Shown here: positions 53,591 through 61,780 of the stretch, piece after piece
How the letters are laid out: every line of letters begins with the position of its first letter
Position numbering within the stretch: the stretch's first letter is position 1
NCBI RefSeq assembly: GCF_024298965.1
Contig: NZ_CP085193.1
Coordinates: forward strand, 12,276,001-12,340,000
Length of the DNA stretch: 64,000 bases
DNA from: Streptomyces rapamycinicus NRRL 5491
GTDB taxonomy: Bacteria > Actinomycetota > Actinomycetes > Streptomycetales > Streptomycetaceae
Reading direction: 5' to 3'
Notes under the pieces: generated by a model
What the model was told of the DNA's origin: nothing
The model's input: the letters and a program-made list of their open reading frames with translations, nothing else
The model's database searches: none
Translations under genes and position numbers: made by a program

Positions 53591-54529
53591 TCAGACGTTG
53601 GAATGCACAACTCGCAGATATTCCTCATTGCGGTATCTGCAATTGTTCGGGTCCTTGACGCGCCGCCCGGCGATGAGCCGCTTCACTTCCATGATTCCGT
53701 CGGACATACTCAGGAGGGGATTGAACCCCAGATTTCTGCGCGCTTTCGCGCTGCTGACCCGATAGGTTCTGGAGTCCTGGAACATCACATTTTCTGTTTC
53801 GATCTCAACCTCAGGGACGCACATCTGCACTTGGCGCGCGATGTCATGCACGGAAGCGTTCTCCTTGTGCAGATTAAAGATACCCGTCTGGCTGCTGTCC
53901 ACACTGTTGACGATCGCCTGGGCGGCGTCTTTGACGTGGAGCAGCGGACGGAACTGGCTTCCGCCGAAGACACGCAGCCTGCGCTCGGTCACCGCGCGTA
54001 TGGTCAACGTGTTGACCACCAGGTCCGATCGAAGCCTCGCGTAGGTGTCGCCGAGACCGAAGAGCGTGCCAAGTCTGAAGATGATGGCGTTGTTGTTGCG
54101 CAGTGAGTTCTCCGCCGCGAGTTTCGACTGGGCGTAGAGGGACAGCGGAGACAAGGGCGAATCCTCATCACACAGCGCTGTCTGCGCCCCGTACACGGAG
54201 CATGTCGAGGGGAAGACTACCCGGCCGTCGAACGTCTCGGCGAGCCACCTGACGCTTTCTTCGTTGACTTCCTTTGTCGTATCGGGGCGCAAGGCGCAGG
54301 CGCCGTCGCCCACCAACGCGGCAAGCCAGATCACGGCGTCCGCCGACCCGAGGTGTTCGCGCAGCAGGTGACGGTCCCGGATGTCCCCCAGGATGAACGG
54401 AGTATTTTTAAGATATGTCTCCTCGAACACTAAGGAGTCATACACCAGGACCTCGTGCTGAGTTCTCGACAGGATATCGGTGACTGCTCCACCCACGTAT
54501 CCGGCTCCGCCGACCACAAGTATCTTCAT
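53591..54529 (-). CDS. NAD-dependent sugar epimerase/dehydratase
   Basis: A 312-residue extended SDR: 'MKILVVGGAGYVGGAVTDIL' (GxxGxxG), 'GDIRDRHLLREHL', 'IWLAALVGDGAC', 'VFPSTCSVYGAQT' with the catalytic Ser/Thr, 'SLYAQSKLAAENSL' (YxxxK, about residue 150) and 'FRPLLHVKDAAQAIVNSV'. This is the pattern of nucleotide-sugar epimerases and dehydratases of the GalE/WcaG kind. GTG-free ATG start. It probably prepares an activated sugar for the neighbouring glycosyltransferases; the reaction is unknown. Codon usage is less GC-extreme than in its neighbours (AAT, ATT, TTG frequent), which hints at separate origin. Confidence 0.85.
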   Translation of the reverse strand: MKILVVGGAGYVGGAVTDILSRTQHEVLVYDSLVFEETYLKNTPFILGDIRDRHLLREHLGSADAVIWLAALVGDGACALRPDTTKEVNEESVRWLAETFDGRVVFPSTCSVYGAQTALCDEDSPLSPLSLYAQSKLAAENSLRNNNAIIFRLGTLFGLGDTYARLRSDLVVNTLTIRAVTERRLRVFGGSQFRPLLHVKDAAQAIVNSVDSSQTGIFNLHKENASVHDIARQVQMCVPEVEIETENVMFQDSRTYRVSSAKARRNLGFNPLLSMSDGIMEVKRLIAGRRVKDPNNCRYRNEEYLRVVHSNV

Positions 54530-54544
54530 GGGAAGATCCCGCCC

Positions 54545-55789
54545 TCATGTCCGTTCAATCGGTGTCAAGTACTCCTCTATATGAGCTACGCTGGCGCGTA
54601 CCGTGAGTTCCCGAACGGCTTCGCTCGCCATGGTGGATGCCTGACGGGAAGAGACATGACACTGCACCACGTCGGCAATCCCGTCACCTCCAGCCAGCGG
54701 GGAATACAAGAACTCCGCCGGTACGTAGTCGCGCATGCCAATGGAAGTAGGAGGCGCGGGAACAGCCGCCACCAGGCCCTGGTTCATCGCCTCCAAGGGC
54801 GTGAAGCCGAGTGTCTCGTACCGGGACGTGAAGAGAAAAATGCCCCGACCGGCCAGGCTCCGGAACGTGCTCAGCATGCTGCTGTGAGGCAGACGCGGGC
54901 CGATGACGCAATGCCGGCGCAGGTGCTGCGGTACCTGTTCCCGGAGTTCTTCGACTTGACGAGCGCCTTGCCTGCTGCCGCAGGCCAGATAGAGGGCTGC
55001 TCGATCGCCCCGGCCCTCAATGACGCGGTAGGCATCGATCACCGCGCCGAGGTTCTTGAACCCATCGGCGCGCGCGGCTGTGCTGATGAGGAGGGTGCGC
55101 CCCGTTGCCCTCTCCATCCAGGACACGAGCGGGCGTGGTGCGTCCGGATCGGGCGGAGCAGCATGGGACAAGAGGGGCGGCGGCAGCACCGAGCATTGGT
55201 CGGCGCTGATGCCCTGTCGGCGCAGGCAGTCTATCTGGAGCGTCGAAAACTCCAGGACCCGAACGTGGGGGCGGTCCCGCAGCCAGTCCATGCCGCGTTC
55301 CTGAGAACCGAGCAGAGCGTCCACTTTGGCTCGACCGCCCCCGAACGCGGTGACACAGTGGTCGGCTCCGATGTTCCGCGCCACGTCCTCGACGAACGGC
55401 GCGTGATGGGTGACCGCGCAGAGCACCCCGTCGGGGGTGAAGGGAAGTGTGTAGGACGACTGGTGGTACAGGGCCAACGGGGTGTGTGACCGGCGGCCTT
55501 CGCCGAGGCGGGTCACCGCCTCGGCGAACGTGGTACGCATGGTCTGTGCGGGAGTCTCCGTGTGAAAGGCGACCTCGGCGTAGGGACATCCCAGGCGCTG
55601 CTCCCAGCGCAAGGACGCTGACTCTCGTGGATGGGCAGGCTCCCGCCGGTACCCGATGAGGCACACATCGTGCCCAAGGGCCCGCAGCCCTGCCGCCATG
55701 GTCCTCGTATAGCCGGCCGCCCCGTACGGGATGTCCCGGGCGTTAGCGAGGAAGCGCGCGTTGATGACGAAGATCACCATGAGTTTCAT
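54545..55789 (-). CDS. Glycosyltransferase family 4-like (GT-B)
   Basis: A 414-residue GT-B glycosyltransferase. The N-terminal 'INARFLANARDIPYGAAGY' and 'MAAGLRALGHDVCLIGYRRE' form the acceptor domain. The donor domain has 'RTLLISTAARADGFKNLGAV' (about residues 230-250) and the nucleotide-sugar motif 'LFTSRYETLGFTPLEAMNQG' (about 320-340; ExxxGxxxxEAM). The ATG overlaps the aminotransferase stop (ATGA). It presumably attaches an amino or guanidino sugar in the same pathway; donor and acceptor are not predictable by eye. Confidence 0.85.
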   Translation of the reverse strand: MKLMVIFVINARFLANARDIPYGAAGYTRTMAAGLRALGHDVCLIGYRREPAHPRESASLRWEQRLGCPYAEVAFHTETPAQTMRTTFAEAVTRLGEGRRSHTPLALYHQSSYTLPFTPDGVLCAVTHHAPFVEDVARNIGADHCVTAFGGGRAKVDALLGSQERGMDWLRDRPHVRVLEFSTLQIDCLRRQGISADQCSVLPPPLLSHAAPPDPDAPRPLVSWMERATGRTLLISTAARADGFKNLGAVIDAYRVIEGRGDRAALYLACGSRQGARQVEELREQVPQHLRRHCVIGPRLPHSSMLSTFRSLAGRGIFLFTSRYETLGFTPLEAMNQGLVAAVPAPPTSIGMRDYVPAEFLYSPLAGGDGIADVVQCHVSSRQASTMASEAVRELTVRASVAHIEEYLTPIERT

Positions 55790-56991
55790 CCGCCGGCACC
55801 ACCACGTGCCGACCGACAGCTGATCTCCGCGCTGTGCGCCCGGATCCGGAGGATGACCGAACAGATCTGATCCACCAGGTTCGCCGCCATGTCGGGCAGC
55901 AGAGGAAGCGACAGGATCCCGTCTGCCACCGACTCGGTGTGGGGAAGGGCACCGGGCGCGACTGTCCACTGCCGGTAGGCAGTCTGCCGGTGCAGGGGTG
56001 GATCGAAGTAGCGCCGTGTGGTGATGCCCTCCTGATGAAGGGCGTCGGCGAGCATGTCGCGACTCAGGCCGAAGAGCTCGCGGTCGATGATCACGCAGAA
56101 GTCCTTGTACGTGCTCTTCGCCGTGCGCGGTATCCGCTGGAAGGTCATGCCTGCCGTGTCTTTGAGATTTTCCTGGTATCGGGCCGCTGCTTCCGCGCGC
56201 CGTGCGAGCCACTCGGGGAGAAGGGGCAGGTTGTGCCTGCCCAGGGCCGCGGACAGTTCCGGCATCCGGCCGTTGAGCCCGATGACAACGCTGTTGTGGT
56301 TCCCCGGATTGCCGTACTCGCGGGCTATCCGTAGTTCCTTGGCCAGGTCATCGTTGTTCGTGACGATGAATCCCCCTTCACCGCAGGTGAGGGGCTTCGT
56401 CGGGCTGAGGCTGAAGATTTCGGCCAGCCCTTTGGTGCCGATCCTGCTGCCATCGGGGTAACAGCCGCCGAGCGCTGCTGCCGCGTCGAGGATGAGGGGT
56501 ATTCCACGGCTGGTGCACAGGGCCTGGAGTTCATCCACCTCGCACGGCGCGCCGAACGGGTGCACCGCGAGAACCAGCGCGGTCTCCGGAGTGGTGACCG
56601 AGTCCATGGCTCGCGTTGCCATCGCGAAGGTGTGGGGGTCGATGTCGGCGAACCGCGGCTCGAGCCCGTTCCACCGAGCCGCGTGCCCGGTTGCCATGAA
56701 GGTGAAGCTGGGCATCACCGCGTGACCGAGGAGGCCGAGGCAACGGAGGGTCAGTGTGAGCCCCATGGTCCCGCTGGAGACCGCAACGGCGTTTCCCACA
56801 CCGATGAATGCGGCGATCTCGTGCTCGAAGCCTTCCAGCTCGGCTCCCTTCGTCAGGAAGCCGGAGTTGAGTACGCGGTCCATGACCTGATGGAACTCCG
56901 GGCCGCGGGGGGCCACGGTCGGTCTGGTCACAGGAACCTTCTCGTTCAGAATGGGCGTGCCACCCAGTATCGCCGGCTTGTCGGCGCTCAT
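55786..56991 (-). CDS. DegT/DnrJ/EryC1-type sugar aminotransferase
   Basis: A 401-residue PLP aminotransferase of the DegT/DnrJ/EryC1/StrS family. It has 'NAVAVSSGTMGLTLTLRCLG' (PLP phosphate, about residues 72-91), 'LVLAVHPFGAPCEVDEL', 'LILDAAAALGGCYPDG' (Asp to pyridine N, about 165) and 'FSLSPTKPLTCGEGGFIVTN' with the Schiff-base Lys (about residue 192). In streptomycin-type pathways such enzymes aminate keto-inositols or keto-sugars, and an amidinotransferase then acts on that amine; the gene just upstream is an amidinotransferase. Confidence 0.9.
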   Translation of the reverse strand: MSADKPAILGGTPILNEKVPVTRPTVAPRGPEFHQVMDRVLNSGFLTKGAELEGFEHEIAAFIGVGNAVAVSSGTMGLTLTLRCLGLLGHAVMPSFTFMATGHAARWNGLEPRFADIDPHTFAMATRAMDSVTTPETALVLAVHPFGAPCEVDELQALCTSRGIPLILDAAAALGGCYPDGSRIGTKGLAEIFSLSPTKPLTCGEGGFIVTNNDDLAKELRIAREYGNPGNHNSVVIGLNGRMPELSAALGRHNLPLLPEWLARRAEAAARYQENLKDTAGMTFQRIPRTAKSTYKDFCVIIDRELFGLSRDMLADALHQEGITTRRYFDPPLHRQTAYRQWTVAPGALPHTESVADGILSLPLLPDMAANLVDQICSVILRIRAHSAEISCRSARGGAGG

Positions 56992-57002
56992 GCCTCCTCT
57001 CC

Positions 57003-58145
57003 TCAGCTCAGGTAGTCCTCGGCTCCACCCTCACGGACCGTGTCCAGGGTGAAGCAGTGAAAACCACCACCGAAGAGCCGGCGATGGCGGTGACGCACCG
57101 GCACCACAGTGAATCCGTGGCCCTCCAGCACACGCATCAGCTCCGGGCCGGCTTCGTTCACCATGACCGTCTCCGGGTCGATCGACAGCACGTTGAGGTC
57201 GATGAACGGGCTGGTGATGATCAGGTCGTCGTTGTCGTACGCCGGGAAGCTCTTCATGTTCGGCTCAGGCGGTACGATCATGTCCCAGGACCGGAGCTTT
57301 TCCGGAAGCATGTCGACGACGTCCATGGACCGGATCAGGAGCAGCCCGGGGCGCAGGGCGATGAGCCAGCTGTCGATGTGACTGTCGGTGAGACGGTGGA
57401 CTCGATGGATCCGGAAGCGCCCTTCCAGATGGCGCTCCAGCCAGTCGCACGCCAGCTCGTGATTCCTCGTAGCGACGTTGGTGATGACATCACGCCCCAA
57501 CCTGAGGCACTGTGCACCGTCAAACATCATCTCGTACCCGACGTCGTAGGGGGAGGACCGCGGGTCGGTGATGGGCTCGACGTTGTCTCGCACTTCGCGG
57601 TTGACGTACGACGGGTCAAAGGAGGCATCGGTCATGAGCGGGCGCGGCATCACCGTCCACCGTGCCCCCTGCCGGAAGTACTCGGCGAATATGGGAGTGA
57701 GGAACTGCGTCTCGAAGTACCGGGAGCGGATCATCGGTGGTGTTTCGATGATCTCGTCACCCAGGATGAGGGTGTTGTCACGGACGTTCAGTGGCGGCAC
57801 CACGGCTGCCGACCATGCCGGCGTGCGGATCTCGGTCGTGGCTTCGTCAACGTCCAGCGGCCGGTGTACGGTCACCGACAGCGTCGTCAGCGTTTCGGCA
57901 ATGCCCTCGATGTCCTCATTGAGTTCGTCGACGTACCGCTGCTTGATGGGCGAACGTACCGGCTCGTCCGCGCCGCGACCGCTGCCCGGTGCATCGAGCC
58001 GGGGGTAGTACCAGTCGAGCCCGGTGAGATGGTCATGGAAGACCATGTCAAATGACAATTCACGTTCGTGGGAGGTGTAGTTCACCCCGGAACCCACGAC
58101 CACCTCTTTGAGGGGGGACCATTCATCGAAGCTGTTGAGCCGCAT
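57003..58145 (-). CDS. Arginine-dependent amidinotransferase (StrB1/glycine amidinotransferase family)
   Basis: A 380-residue amidinotransferase. Family features are the N-terminal 'NSFDEWSPLKEVVVGSGVNY' (like StrB1's opening), 'PPLNVRDNTLILGDEIIETP' (about residues 103-122), 'PYDVGYEMMFDGAQCLRLGR' with the Glu/Asp of the active site, 'DSHIDSWLIALRPGLLL' with the catalytic His, and 'LFGGGFHCFTLDTVRE' with the nucleophilic Cys (about residue 366). It moves an amidino group from arginine to an amine, giving a guanidine. The start follows GAGGAGAAC. With the adjoining DegT aminotransferase it suggests a guanidinylated aminocyclitol, amino sugar or amino acid. Confidence 0.9.
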   Translation of the reverse strand: MRLNSFDEWSPLKEVVVGSGVNYTSHERELSFDMVFHDHLTGLDWYYPRLDAPGSGRGADEPVRSPIKQRYVDELNEDIEGIAETLTTLSVTVHRPLDVDEATTEIRTPAWSAAVVPPLNVRDNTLILGDEIIETPPMIRSRYFETQFLTPIFAEYFRQGARWTVMPRPLMTDASFDPSYVNREVRDNVEPITDPRSSPYDVGYEMMFDGAQCLRLGRDVITNVATRNHELACDWLERHLEGRFRIHRVHRLTDSHIDSWLIALRPGLLLIRSMDVVDMLPEKLRSWDMIVPPEPNMKSFPAYDNDDLIITSPFIDLNVLSIDPETVMVNEAGPELMRVLEGHGFTVVPVRHRHRRLFGGGFHCFTLDTVREGGAEDYLS

Positions 58146-58308
58146 GGCGTTCTCCTCGGTCAACGCTGACAGAGACCTTCTTCTCCACCGTGCTGTCAGT
58201 GCCCAGCGTGCCTCTGTCCGTACTTCGTGGCGTCGGTGATTGTTGCCTAACACCAACGGACACGACGGCGCGCACCGCCCCTGCGGGGAGCCTGATCGGG
58301 TGAACCGG

Positions 58309-61089
58309 TCAAGGGCTGAGGGGCATGTCCCGTAGTTGCCGACGCGAAGAGATGCTCAGTTTCCTGAAGATACTGCGCAGGTGAGCGTCGATGGTCCTCG
58401 GGCTGAGAAACAGCTGCATGCCCACCTCTTTCGACGTGGCCCCGGAGGCGACCAAGCGTGCTATCCGGAGTTCCTGTGCTGTGAGCTTCCTGGTGGCCAC
58501 TCCAGCGCGGCGGGAGCCGGGACGCACGCCTGTCGCCCTCAGTTCCCGTGCGGCACGTGCGGCGAAGGCATCAGCGCCGATGGAGGTAAGCTTTGTGTGA
58601 GCCTCGCTCAGGTGTGTACGCGCCTCAAGCCGGTACCCCCGTCGGCGCAGCCATTCGCCGTAGAGGAGCCGAGCACGGGCAGCGTGCACTGCTGCCCGGC
58701 TGAGGTCGAGCCGTCTGACTGCCTCTTGGTACAGGTCGCCGACGTCGTCACCGCTGCTGAGGAGAGCCCGCGAGCGGAGCTCCATCCCCAAGGCCCAGTC
58801 AGTGGGACTCGCCTGGGTACGCTGGACGAGCTTCTCCAGTGCGGGGACGGCGAGCCCCGGATTCCCTGATCGGGCGGCTGCCTCTATGAACTCGACGGGG
58901 CCCCAAGCGTGGAAGCCCGCTTCATCGAGATCGTATGCGGGGCGGCATGCCTCCAGGGCCGCGTCGTAGCGCCCCAGGCCGTTGAAGAGGGTCGCCCGGG
59001 CGTACTCGAGGGCTGTGAGGACTCGTCCCTCGCCACGCCTGACGGCATCCTGTTGGGCAGCGGTGGCCAGCTCGGCCGTCCTGCCCTGGTCGCCACGCCA
59101 TGCAGCTAAAGTCGTATCCATGCATGCCAGTCCTGGAGTACCGACTTCGATGGCGACTCTATGGGCTTCCTCTATGACCTCCGCGGCCTCCGAGAACTCG
59201 CCGACGTGGATGTGTGCGAGTGCCCGGTAGCTCAATGCGATGGGCAGCGCCGTCACAACTCCCGCCGCGCGGGCGTGATGAATGTGCCGGTCGGCGAGTT
59301 CCTGCCAGGCGACGTCATCCCACAGATCCATGGCAACGCCGCACACCACGCACCACACGTCCGGTGAGGGACTGTCTACCTTCTCGCCCCGCAGGTAGAC
59401 GTCGAGAACTCGCCGCAGCAGCGGAGCGGCTGCCACGAACCCGTCGCTGATGTGGATGGCCAGACTGTCGAGTAGGTGGTCGAGCGGTCGGGCGGGCTGC
59501 GTAGCAGAGAGTGCCGAGCGTACGGCTCGGGCTGCCTCACTCAGGAGTGGCCGATGTGCGAATCGGCCCAGAGACCTTGCTGCCGTGAGCGTCTCTAGGG
59601 AGATCTCCCTGGCCAGCGCTGGGTCGAGGGGGGCCATTAGTTCTGCCGCCCTCTGGAGCTTGGCAACCGAGGTGGCGTCACGGTTCAGGTCCAAGGCAAT
59701 CCGCGCCCGCAGTGTTCCGGCGCGCGCATGCGCCATATCGTCACGAGGGGCTGTCTCGGCAACTGAGAGGAGGCTGAGCGCCGCGTCGAGCGCTCCGCTG
59801 TCTCGCTTGGCCTCGGCGGCGTTGAGCGCTCGTTCGACACGGCTGCGAGGCTCTGTCGTCAATTCGACGGCTTTCTCGAGGAAAGCTGCCGCGGCGGCGA
59901 TCCCGCCGCGTGCCCGCGCCCGCCCGGCGGAGTGTTCGAGAGCTCGCGCGGCATCCTCGTCCGGGCCGGTGAGAGCCTGCGCATGGTGCCATGCCCAGCG
60001 GTCCATTGCGCCACCGTCGGCCATAGCAGATGCCAGAGCGCCATGTGCCGTACGACGATCGACTGGTGAGGCATCGCGCCAGAGAGCAGAGCGTACGAGC
60101 GGATGGCTGAACCGCACCCACAGGCCGAGGGAGACCAGCCCAGCGTCGATCGCCGGTGTTCCTGCCGCAGGGGTGATTGCGAGGTGCCCCGCCGCCCGCC
60201 ACAGCAACACAGGATCCCCTGTGGGGTCGGCCGCTGCTAGCAGCAACAGCAATCGCGTGTCTTGGGGCAGTTCGGCGAGTCGCTTCTGAAGGCCGGCTTC
60301 CAAGTGAGACCGATGTGACCCTGTTCCAGGAGAGGTGAATCCACCTGCGGCATCAGCAGCGCGTGACAGCTCCCTCAATGCAAGGGGATTGCCCTGAGCT
60401 TCGGCGATAACGCAGTCGCAAACCGGGCCGTCAAAGGGCGAAGAATACCGTACGGAAAGGAGCTTTCGCGCATCCTCTTCCGCTAGTCCCTCAAGGCGGA
60501 GCTCCGGGAGGCCGGTGAGCTCGGAGCGGTCGTTCGGCTCACGCAACGCGAACACGACGACGATTGGCTCGTTGCGCAGTCTGCGCGCGACAAAGGCAAG
60601 AGTGTGCGCTGTTTCCTGATCCAACCACTGTGCGTCGTCGATGACACACAACAGAGGGCGTTCCGTGGCTGCTTCCGACAACAGACCGAGGGCAGCGAGC
60701 CCTATCAGGAAATGATCCGGCTGCCCCTCCGCTCTTCTGCCGAATGCCGACTCGAGGGAATGACGCTGAGGTTCGGGTAGTCGGCTGATGCCGGGCAGTA
60801 TGGGGGAACAAAGCTGGTGGAGAGCGGAGAAGGCCAGTTCCTTCTCGAACTCCACGCCCGATATGGGGAGAACAAGAGTTCCCGGTGGAGGCTGCACTGA
60901 CCGAAGGAGGGCAGTCTTGCCGATGCCGACTTCCCCACGCACGATCAGGGCCCCTCCTCGTTTGTCGCTCATCCCACCGAGGAGCCTGCGGAGTGTGTGG
61001 GCCTCCCGTCGTCGGCCGATGAGTTCTATGTCTGCGAAGGATGTGTTCGGGGTGGCTGTGGAGGTCGCCCGCAGGTGGACCCCGGTCAT
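58309..61089 (-). CDS. LuxR-family LAL-type regulator of the amidinotransferase cluster
   Basis: A 926-residue LAL regulator. The AAA domain begins 'LIGRRREAHTLRRLLGG' and has Walker A 'LIVRGEVGIGKTALLRS' (about residues 47-63) and Walker B 'PLLCVIDDAQWLDQETA' (about 143-159). A long TPR-like middle follows, and the C-terminal LuxR HTH is 'LTAQELRIARLVASGATSKE' then 'VGMQLFLSPRTIDAHLRSIF' (about 868-908). The ATG overlaps the stop of the deleted Atu4866-type gene; the frame is open for 700 bases further upstream but reads through that gene. Codon 661 is TTA (59107-59109), so bldA control is likely. It faces the same way as the cluster it precedes, so it is the probable activator. Confidence 0.9.
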   Translation of the reverse strand: MTGVHLRATSTATPNTSFADIELIGRRREAHTLRRLLGGMSDKRGGALIVRGEVGIGKTALLRSVQPPPGTLVLPISGVEFEKELAFSALHQLCSPILPGISRLPEPQRHSLESAFGRRAEGQPDHFLIGLAALGLLSEAATERPLLCVIDDAQWLDQETAHTLAFVARRLRNEPIVVVFALREPNDRSELTGLPELRLEGLAEEDARKLLSVRYSSPFDGPVCDCVIAEAQGNPLALRELSRAADAAGGFTSPGTGSHRSHLEAGLQKRLAELPQDTRLLLLLAAADPTGDPVLLWRAAGHLAITPAAGTPAIDAGLVSLGLWVRFSHPLVRSALWRDASPVDRRTAHGALASAMADGGAMDRWAWHHAQALTGPDEDAARALEHSAGRARARGGIAAAAAFLEKAVELTTEPRSRVERALNAAEAKRDSGALDAALSLLSVAETAPRDDMAHARAGTLRARIALDLNRDATSVAKLQRAAELMAPLDPALAREISLETLTAARSLGRFAHRPLLSEAARAVRSALSATQPARPLDHLLDSLAIHISDGFVAAAPLLRRVLDVYLRGEKVDSPSPDVWCVVCGVAMDLWDDVAWQELADRHIHHARAAGVVTALPIALSYRALAHIHVGEFSEAAEVIEEAHRVAIEVGTPGLACMDTTLAAWRGDQGRTAELATAAQQDAVRRGEGRVLTALEYARATLFNGLGRYDAALEACRPAYDLDEAGFHAWGPVEFIEAAARSGNPGLAVPALEKLVQRTQASPTDWALGMELRSRALLSSGDDVGDLYQEAVRRLDLSRAAVHAARARLLYGEWLRRRGYRLEARTHLSEAHTKLTSIGADAFAARAARELRATGVRPGSRRAGVATRKLTAQELRIARLVASGATSKEVGMQLFLSPRTIDAHLRSIFRKLSISSRRQLRDMPLSP

Positions 61090-61223
61090 GCTAAGGACCC
61101 CTTGGCGTTTTGGTCTCCTTGGCGACGGCCGTCGCCAAGGAGATCCTGGCGGGTGAATCCGTCCGCGATCACCCACACCCCAGCGTATGGATGTGGCTCC
61201 CAGGGTGTGTCGTCGCTGGTCAT
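61086..61223 (-). pseudogene. Atu4866-like gene with internal in-frame deletion
   Basis: The 45-residue product begins like the intact copy at 7841-8122 ('PHPYAGVWVIADGFTRQDLL' against 'PHPYVGMWVTADGFIRQELL') and ends like it ('RQGDQNAKGS' against 'RQGDQRAKGV'), but the 48 residues between are missing without a frame change. It has therefore lost most of the barrel. Its stop now overlaps the start of the LAL regulator, so the deletion may have put that regulator under this gene's promoter. Confidence 0.7.
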
Positions 61224-61305
61224 GTCTCCAGTGTTCGACCGGTGGCGATGAGCAACCAGGCCGGTGTCTCCCCAGGCGTGAGCTTCCTGGGTGCCGCACA
61301 CCTAG
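61140..61305. repeat. Second copy of the 8.1 kb control segment
   Basis: Similar in the same orientation to 8030-8205 (see that entry), covering the first codons of the Atu4866-type gene and the operator. The copies have drifted by scattered substitutions, so the duplication is not recent or the two came from different sources. Confidence 0.7.
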
Positions 61306-61780
61306 CGTTTGTGGCCCTGGCCAAGTGTGCTGGCTGCCCTTCACGCCGCGAATCCCTCGGCGGCGAGCAACCATTTCCGATGCGAAAGCCACAAGGCGAC
61401 TCTTCACTGGAGTCCGTTCAGCCTCTCGCGTGCTGCCGTTGACCTCCCGGTCCCCGTCCGCACGGGCAACGAGCCTGGTCGCGCCGTGCCCCAGCGACCG
61501 GGCCTCCGCTCCTATGTATGGCCAGTCGGGGCTGACGCTCGTCCAGGTGCGGCGACAGCGTCGCATGGGAGCAGGAAACCCACCGCCGCCGAGGGAGCCG
61601 ACACACCACCTGGTCCAGCCGTCCGGCAACCCCTTGGCCTCTGTGTGGACCATGTCGCGGGTCCTGGGTGTGGGGCACCTGGGCAAGCGGCGGCCTGGTT
61701 GCCCGCACGAGGCGGGTCGAGACTTGAGCTCAGTGGGGCCGGAGCGGTCCGCTTGTCCCGGAGTAAGGAAAGTCCCTTTT
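61224..61780. promoter_or_regulatory. Control region of the LAL remnant and amidohydrolase, with palindromic site at 61286-61305
   Basis: CCTGGGT then six bases then ACCTAG at 61286-61305 matches the sites at 8186 and 15740. The remaining 470 bases to the amidohydrolase start carry no convincing gene; they end with GTAAGGAAAG, the ribosome site. Such a long leader may contain further control elements or decayed coding sequence. Confidence 0.5.
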
